Of a stretch of DNA of 8,652 bases, positions 4,799 to 8,652 are shown in pieces. A model generated the notes under the pieces. That model worked only from the letters and a program-made list of their open reading frames with translations. It ran no database searches and was not told where the DNA came from. The translations under genes were made by a program, and so were the position numbers. Each line of letters opens with the position of its first letter. Position 1 is the stretch's first letter. The stretch lies in NCBI GenBank assembly GCA_039030175.1, contig JBCCER010000181.1, positions 1-8,652 on the forward strand, given 5' to 3'. The stretch comes from JANQGH01 sp039030175 (GTDB lineage Bacteria; Pseudomonadota; Alphaproteobacteria; DSM-16000; Inquilinaceae).

Positions 4799-6088
4799 TC
4801 AGACAAGATCGCGACGGTCCGGCGGTAGCAGCAGGGCGCAGACGGTCGCAATGAGTCCGCCCACCCCCAAAAGGGCAAAGGCCCAGCCCCAGCCATTGCC
4901 GTCGGGCGACAGATCGAGCACGAATCCGAACGACGCCGGGGCCACCGCACCAACCCCAATGCCAAGGATCGCTCGGATGCCAAGGGCGCGGCCGAGCTGG
5001 TCGGGCGGTACGGCCTCCGTCATCGCGGTGGACAAGACACCTGAATCACCAGCCGTCGTGAATCCATAGAGCGTGGCAAGGCCGAGGAGGAGTATCGGCG
5101 CAAGACCGCCCAACCAGCCGAAGCTGAACGAACATAGCATGGCAATTGCCGCCAAACAGATTAGGACGATGCGCCTACCGGTTAGATCCGAGGTCCGTCC
5201 CATGGAGAAGGCGGCAAGAAAACCCGACAGATGAAGCGCCATGGCGATGGCAATACCGAGCCACACGCCACCCAACCCGATCCCACCGACATCGAAATGG
5301 TCGTGCAGGCTTAGGGTCAGGAATGCCGGCACCCAGGTCCACACACCGAACAGTTCCCAGCAATGGCCCATATAGCCGACTGTTAGCAGGATCGATCGCC
5401 GGTCCCGAAGCATCGAAAACTTCGCAATGATGCGTCTGGCCCCGCCCACCGCACGATCGGCTACCCCATGGATCGCCCGCGCGCCCAACAGCGTGCCGGT
5501 GACCGTTGCCAACGCGCAGATCCCGAACGCCTCGCGATAGCCAACCGTGGCCGTTACGCCGCTGGCCAAGGCAATGGAAAGCAGATAGCCGAGCGACATT
5601 CCACCCACCACCCAGCCAACGCCGGCACCGCGCCTTTCGGGCGGCGAGTTCTGGGCCACCAGCATGATCGACGGTGTGTAGGTGCCACCCTGGCCGACGC
5701 CGACGATGGTCAGTAGGACAAGCGCGGGCTCGAACGATCGCGCGAATAGTGCAAAGGCCAGGGCCGCCAGGGCGGACAGAATGTTGAACCAGGCAAAAAT
5801 CCGCTTTGGGCCAAACCGGTCGGAGATCCAAGAGGCAACCAGCAGCGAAACGGCGAAGCCTACGGAGAAGCCGGTTTGGACAAGGCCCGCCTCGGTTGCG
5901 GTCATGCCCCATTCGACCCGCAGGGCGGCCAGACAGGCCGGGTAAGTCATGAAGATGGCGGTTGTGAACATCCGACTGAAAAACAGAGTGGTGATCGAGA
6001 TTGTCCTACCACCCGGCAAAGCTGCGGCGCCCACATCCTGTTGTTCGCTTCGCGACATCACCCTTCCAGCAAGATCAGAATTCCCCAT
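4799..6088 (-). CDS. Major facilitator superfamily transporter
   Basis: The 429-residue product has about twelve hydrophobic segments in two halves. The MFS motif A appears in the loop after TM2 (SDRFGPKR, 89-96), and a second copy at the equivalent place in the C-terminal half (GRTSDLTGRR, 297-306). It is an inner-membrane secondary transporter, probably proton-coupled. The N-half sequence GVGQGGTYTPS followed by PPERRGAGVG resembles anion/organic-acid or drug-type MFS permeases, but the substrate is not readable. ATG 6088 lacks a clear Shine-Dalgarno; an internal ATG at 6058 (residue 11) is preceded by GGAAGG at short spacing and would remove ten non-membrane residues, so the true start is uncertain. 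It heads a likely two-gene operon with the SDR and is preceded by a nested inverted repeat. Confidence 0.9.
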   Translation of the reverse strand: MGNSDLAGRVMSRSEQQDVGAAALPGGRTISITTLFFSRMFTTAIFMTYPACLAALRVEWGMTATEAGLVQTGFSVGFAVSLLVASWISDRFGPKRIFAWFNILSALAALAFALFARSFEPALVLLTIVGVGQGGTYTPSIMLVAQNSPPERRGAGVGWVVGGMSLGYLLSIALASGVTATVGYREAFGICALATVTGTLLGARAIHGVADRAVGGARRIIAKFSMLRDRRSILLTVGYMGHCWELFGVWTWVPAFLTLSLHDHFDVGGIGLGGVWLGIAIAMALHLSGFLAAFSMGRTSDLTGRRIVLICLAAIAMLCSFSFGWLGGLAPILLLGLATLYGFTTAGDSGVLSTAMTEAVPPDQLGRALGIRAILGIGVGAVAPASFGFVLDLSPDGNGWGWAFALLGVGGLIATVCALLLPPDRRDLV

Positions 6089-6123
6089 CGACGATCATTG
6101 GCGGACAGCCAAGACACCGGGAC

Positions 6124-6171
6124 ATCGATACGACAAGGTACCAAGGCCCTTGTGAAAGGCGCGGTATCGAT
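6124..6171. repeat. Nested inverted repeat upstream of the MFS gene
   Basis: The arms ATCGATAC (6124-6131) and GTATCGAT (6164-6171) are perfectly complementary. Inside them ACAAGG (6133-6138) pairs with CCTTGT (6148-6153). On the leftward strand the element lies 36-83 bases before the MFS start, in its promoter or leader. It may be a pair of operator half-sites or a structured leader. A smaller dyad, TGATG-N7-CATCA, follows at 6187-6203. Confidence 0.45.
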
Positions 6172-6297
6172 TGAAACCGTGGGGCCTGATGCACCTTCCA
6201 TCATGAAGTCTAGAGTATCGAGACGAGGGGCGTCATGATCATTTCGCGGCTGCGCCATGCCGGCCCGTTGACGTGAAACTTGGCCAAGAGAGTCCCC

Positions 6298-6708
6298 ATG
6301 ACCGGTCACAAGGGTAGTTGCCACTGCGGCGCCATCATGTTCGAGATCGACGCCGAGATCGTGGAGTTCACGACCTGCGACTGTTCGCTATGTGCGATGC
6401 GTAACGCGGTGATGACGCGAGTCCATGAATCTCAGCTCACCATTCTTCAGGGCGACGACCGGCTAACCCTTTACCGCTGGAACACCGGTGTGGCCCGGCA
6501 CTATTTCTGCCGCGATTGCGGGATCTACATTTTTCACCGCAAACGGGCGATGCCAGACCATTACGGGGTCAACGCATTTTGCCTGCACGATCTCGACCGG
6601 TCGCGCATTCCCGTTCGGGCTACCGACGGCAAGGATATGACGGTCGCCACGACGGGCGCGCAGACCCATTGGCCAGGGCCGCGCGTCGACCCGCCGGCAG
6701 CGGGCTAG
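6298..6708 (+). CDS. GFA/CENP-V family zinc-binding protein
   Basis: This 136-residue protein has the cysteine pattern of the GFA (glutathione-dependent formaldehyde-activating, CENP-V/GFA) fold: C8-x-C10-G, C27-x-C29-x2-C32 and C71-x2-C74-G. These hold two zinc ions. The founding member, Gfa, was reported to speed S-hydroxymethylglutathione formation, but most members have no proven activity and are annotated by fold only. No formaldehyde or glutathione pathway gene is adjacent, so I do not transfer the reaction. I prefer ATG 6298 over the in-frame TTG at 6280, because AAGAGAG lies upstream at good spacing and homologues usually begin shortly before the first CxC. It is cytoplasmic. Its stop codon overlaps that of the convergent channel gene. 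Confidence 0.9.
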   Translation: MTGHKGSCHCGAIMFEIDAEIVEFTTCDCSLCAMRNAVMTRVHESQLTILQGDDRLTLYRWNTGVARHYFCRDCGIYIFHRKRAMPDHYGVNAFCLHDLDRSRIPVRATDGKDMTVATTGAQTHWPGPRVDPPAAG

Positions 6709-8652
6709 CGAATGTCGGTGTTCGCTGGCGCGACCTCTTGATCGATGGCCGCCGCCGCAGCGGCCGACACCGCTGGTGCTGAGGCGTCAGGCGAAGAGGC
6801 CACCACCTCGACCTTACGCCGGGCGAGATGGATGCCCTCGGCGGCGAATGCGGCCTGGAGCCGGTGATAGATTTCGCGCCGCAATGTGAACTGCATGCGC
6901 GGCTTTGATTTGAACTTCACGCGGATCACGAGTGCGCTGTCGTCGTCAATCATGAACACGCCCTGGCTTTTCAAGGGCTCGATGAATTTCGAGCCATGCT
7001 CGGGATGCTCCAGCAACTCCGCACCGATGCGCTTGACCAGTTTCTTCACCTTCTGCGGGTCGGTGTCCGGCTCCAGCCGGAAGTTCATCTTGTAGATCAC
7101 CCAATCGCGGCTGTGATTGGTGACGTTCTTTAGCTCGCCGAAGGGGATGGTAACAATCGCGCCGCGATGATGGCGCAAGCGCAAAGAGCGGATCGAGATA
7201 CCCTCCACCTCGCCGCGCAGATCCTGGTCCAACTCGATATATTCGCCGACCCGAAAGGCGTCGTCGATCAGGAAGAAGGCACCTGAGAAAATATCGCGCA
7301 CAAGCGTCTGGGCACCGAAGCCGATCGCGATGCCGACAATGCCAGCCGACGCCAGCAGCGGACCGATATCAAGGCCAGCGGACGACAAGGCGATCATGAT
7401 CGTGGCGATCACCAACACGGCCAGAGCCGTGTTGCGCAGCAGCGGCAGCAGGGTATCGCTACGTGTTGCCTCGGCGCCGCCCTCTTCGGGATCTTCCGCA
7501 TCGCCACGCGGGCCCTTGTCCTCGACCGCCAGCGCCTCGCACAAGAACAGCCACAAGATGCGCACGATCAGCAACGTCAGGGCGATTTCGAACACGGCGC
7601 GCGCCCAAAGCGGACCGTTGGGCGCGAGGGCAAAACCAATCGCATCAAATCCCCAAAAATCGGTCACGATAAGTATCGCTGCGATGGCGAGAATGAGCCG
7701 CCAGGACCGGATCATCACGGCCTTGAACCGTACCGCCTTTTCGGACCGAACGAACATCCAACCGGCGATTTCCGAGCCCAGCCGGTCAAACACGGGCAGG
7801 ACGAGCACCACAACCAGCGTACCCAAAGGCCCAACAAGGTGAGCGCGCCCGGTTTCGAGCCAGAGCGCGCCCCAATAGGTGTATGCCCAAACGATGTAGG
7901 CGGTCAGCAGGACCGGCGCAGTCGCGCCGACAATGCCCACTTCCCCCGTTCGGCCTCCTGCTAGCGTGTGGGCCGCGCCTCGGATGCGGCGCCAATTGCG
8001 GACGATCGCCAGCAATAGAAGGACCGCGACGGCCGTACCCGCCGTGAATACGGCCACCATGGCTGGCGGAAACCCGAGACCAAGAGTCGGGGACAATCCG
8101 GCCAACGTCCACCCTGCGGCACCGATAATCGCGCAACGACGGATTAGAACCAGGATCGCCTTGGAATCTTGGTCGCCCAGTGGGGCAATGCGGATTGACG
8201 GCGCGTCGGAGGCAAATAGACGCCGCGCGACCAAGATAACCATCCAGGCGTTCGACACCCCCGACTGCCAGATCCAAACCCAGTCGATCAGCGGTCCGAG
8301 CGACCCGCGCAGCAGTCCGCCCACCGCCCCTGTCACGAGTACGAAGGCAGCAAGCGGCAGAAAATCGAGCACGGTCAGCACGATGGTGCGCAGCAATCGA
8401 TCACGGTAACCGGCATTGTCGACGGCGGTTAGCCAGCGGCGCCATCGCAGTGTGACCCACCAAACCACGACTCCTGCGCCGAACCCGCTAACAACCAGAC
8501 CGAGCACGGCAAAGACCATGCCGCCCGTCCCATTTGTGGCCATCTCCATACGGGCGGCGATCCGCTCACTGCGATCGCCAAGGTTGGCCAGCGCATCGGC
8601 CCATCGGACCACGCGTTCGCCTATTGTGGCCGCCATCTCCGTCAACCGTGTA
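6705..8652 (-). CDS. Large MscS-family mechanosensitive channel (N-terminus outside window)
   Basis: At least 646 residues are present. Residues 40-370 form many hydrophobic segments (about nine), then an acidic loop at 374-396, then the MscS core. The pore-lining helix is GIVGIAIGFGAQTLVRDIFSG (435-455 region), followed by the beta domain (VGEYIEL, then VTIPFGELKNVTNHSRDW) and the alpha/beta domain to about 614. The tail from 618 is Ala-rich and probably disordered. MscS-type channels open under membrane tension to release solutes during hypo-osmotic shock. The extra N-terminal membrane segments place it with large paralogues such as YbiO. The first visible start is TTG at 8645, but the frame stays open to the window edge, and larger homologues carry a signal peptide and periplasmic domain, so the true start is probably beyond the edge. 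It converges with the GFA gene, overlapping by four bases. Confidence 0.92.
   Translation of the reverse strand, partial: TRLTEMAATIGERVVRWADALANLGDRSERIAARMEMATNGTGGMVFAVLGLVVSGFGAGVVVWWVTLRWRRWLTAVDNAGYRDRLLRTIVLTVLDFLPLAAFVLVTGAVGGLLRGSLGPLIDWVWIWQSGVSNAWMVILVARRLFASDAPSIRIAPLGDQDSKAILVLIRRCAIIGAAGWTLAGLSPTLGLGFPPAMVAVFTAGTAVAVLLLLAIVRNWRRIRGAAHTLAGGRTGEVGIVGATAPVLLTAYIVWAYTYWGALWLETGRAHLVGPLGTLVVVLVLPVFDRLGSEIAGWMFVRSEKAVRFKAVMIRSWRLILAIAAILIVTDFWGFDAIGFALAPNGPLWARAVFEIALTLLIVRILWLFLCEALAVEDKGPRGDAEDPEEGGAEATRSDTLLPLLRNTALAVLVIATIMIALSSAGLDIGPLLASAGIVGIAIGFGAQTLVRDIFSGAFFLIDDAFRVGEYIELDQDLRGEVEGISIRSLRLRHHRGAIVTIPFGELKNVTNHSRDWVIYKMNFRLEPDTDPQKVKKLVKRIGAELLEHPEHGSKFIEPLKSQGVFMIDDDSALVIRVKFKSKPRMQFTLRREIYHRLQAAFAAEGIHLARRKVEVVASSPDASAPAVSAAAAAAIDQEVAPANTDIR

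Noticed and set aside
4290..5069. 259-residue rightward frame opposite SDR and MFS
   Set aside because: Rich in Ser, Ala, Arg and Pro, it is antisense to two genes with intact family motifs, so it is a high-GC shadow.
6058..6324. 88-residue leftward frame ending in TGATG at an internal MFS ATG
   Set aside because: It overlaps the start of the well-supported GFA gene on the other strand, has no family resemblance, and crosses the inverted repeat. The stop/start overlap may be chance.

Overview
The window looks like a piece of chromosome from a GC-rich Gram-negative bacterium, most likely an alphaproteobacterium. The reasons are the strongly GC-biased third codon positions, the families present (TSUP exporter, GFA/CENP-V zinc protein, class A acid phosphatase with a Sec signal peptide, YbiO-like large MscS channel) and their arrangement in short transcription units. 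I cannot name the species. No tRNA, rRNA, CRISPR array, transposase or integrase is visible.

Layout. Positions 27-1106 (-) encode a cytoplasmic phospholipase D-superfamily protein with two HKD motifs. Positions 1242-1496 (-) encode an 84-residue protein resembling the nitrile-hydratase-alpha-like leader (NHLP) peptides, without modification or export genes in view. A 147-bp divergent intergenic region separates it from a TSUP/TauE-SafE permease (1644-2396, +). About 500 bp of visibly A+T-rich, apparently non-coding DNA follow (2397-2893). They end in a compact control region: a perfect CRP-type palindrome, two 9-bp direct repeats exactly 21 bp apart, a hairpin and a strong Shine-Dalgarno sequence. 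This region leads into a 67-residue peptide gene (2894-3097, +) whose C-terminus is Gly-Gly followed by WPCYWPYWPEK. Next is a secreted class A acid phosphatase (3199-3891, +).

A minus-strand pair follows: a 12-TM MFS transporter (4799-6088) and, 54 bp downstream, an SDR oxidoreductase (3974-4744). They probably form an uptake/export-plus-oxidoreductase operon of unknown substrate, preceded by a nested inverted repeat (6124-6171). A small GFA-family zinc protein (6298-6708, +) converges on a large MscS-family channel (6705-8652, -, running off the right edge). The two stop codons share one CTAG tetranucleotide.

Most of the window is ordinary housekeeping and accessory content. The part most worth a second look is the regulated small peptide at 2894-3097 with its leader/core-like organisation. 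The second leader-like orphan at 1242-1496 comes next. No enzyme visible here links the two, so any peptide natural-product role is a hypothesis.
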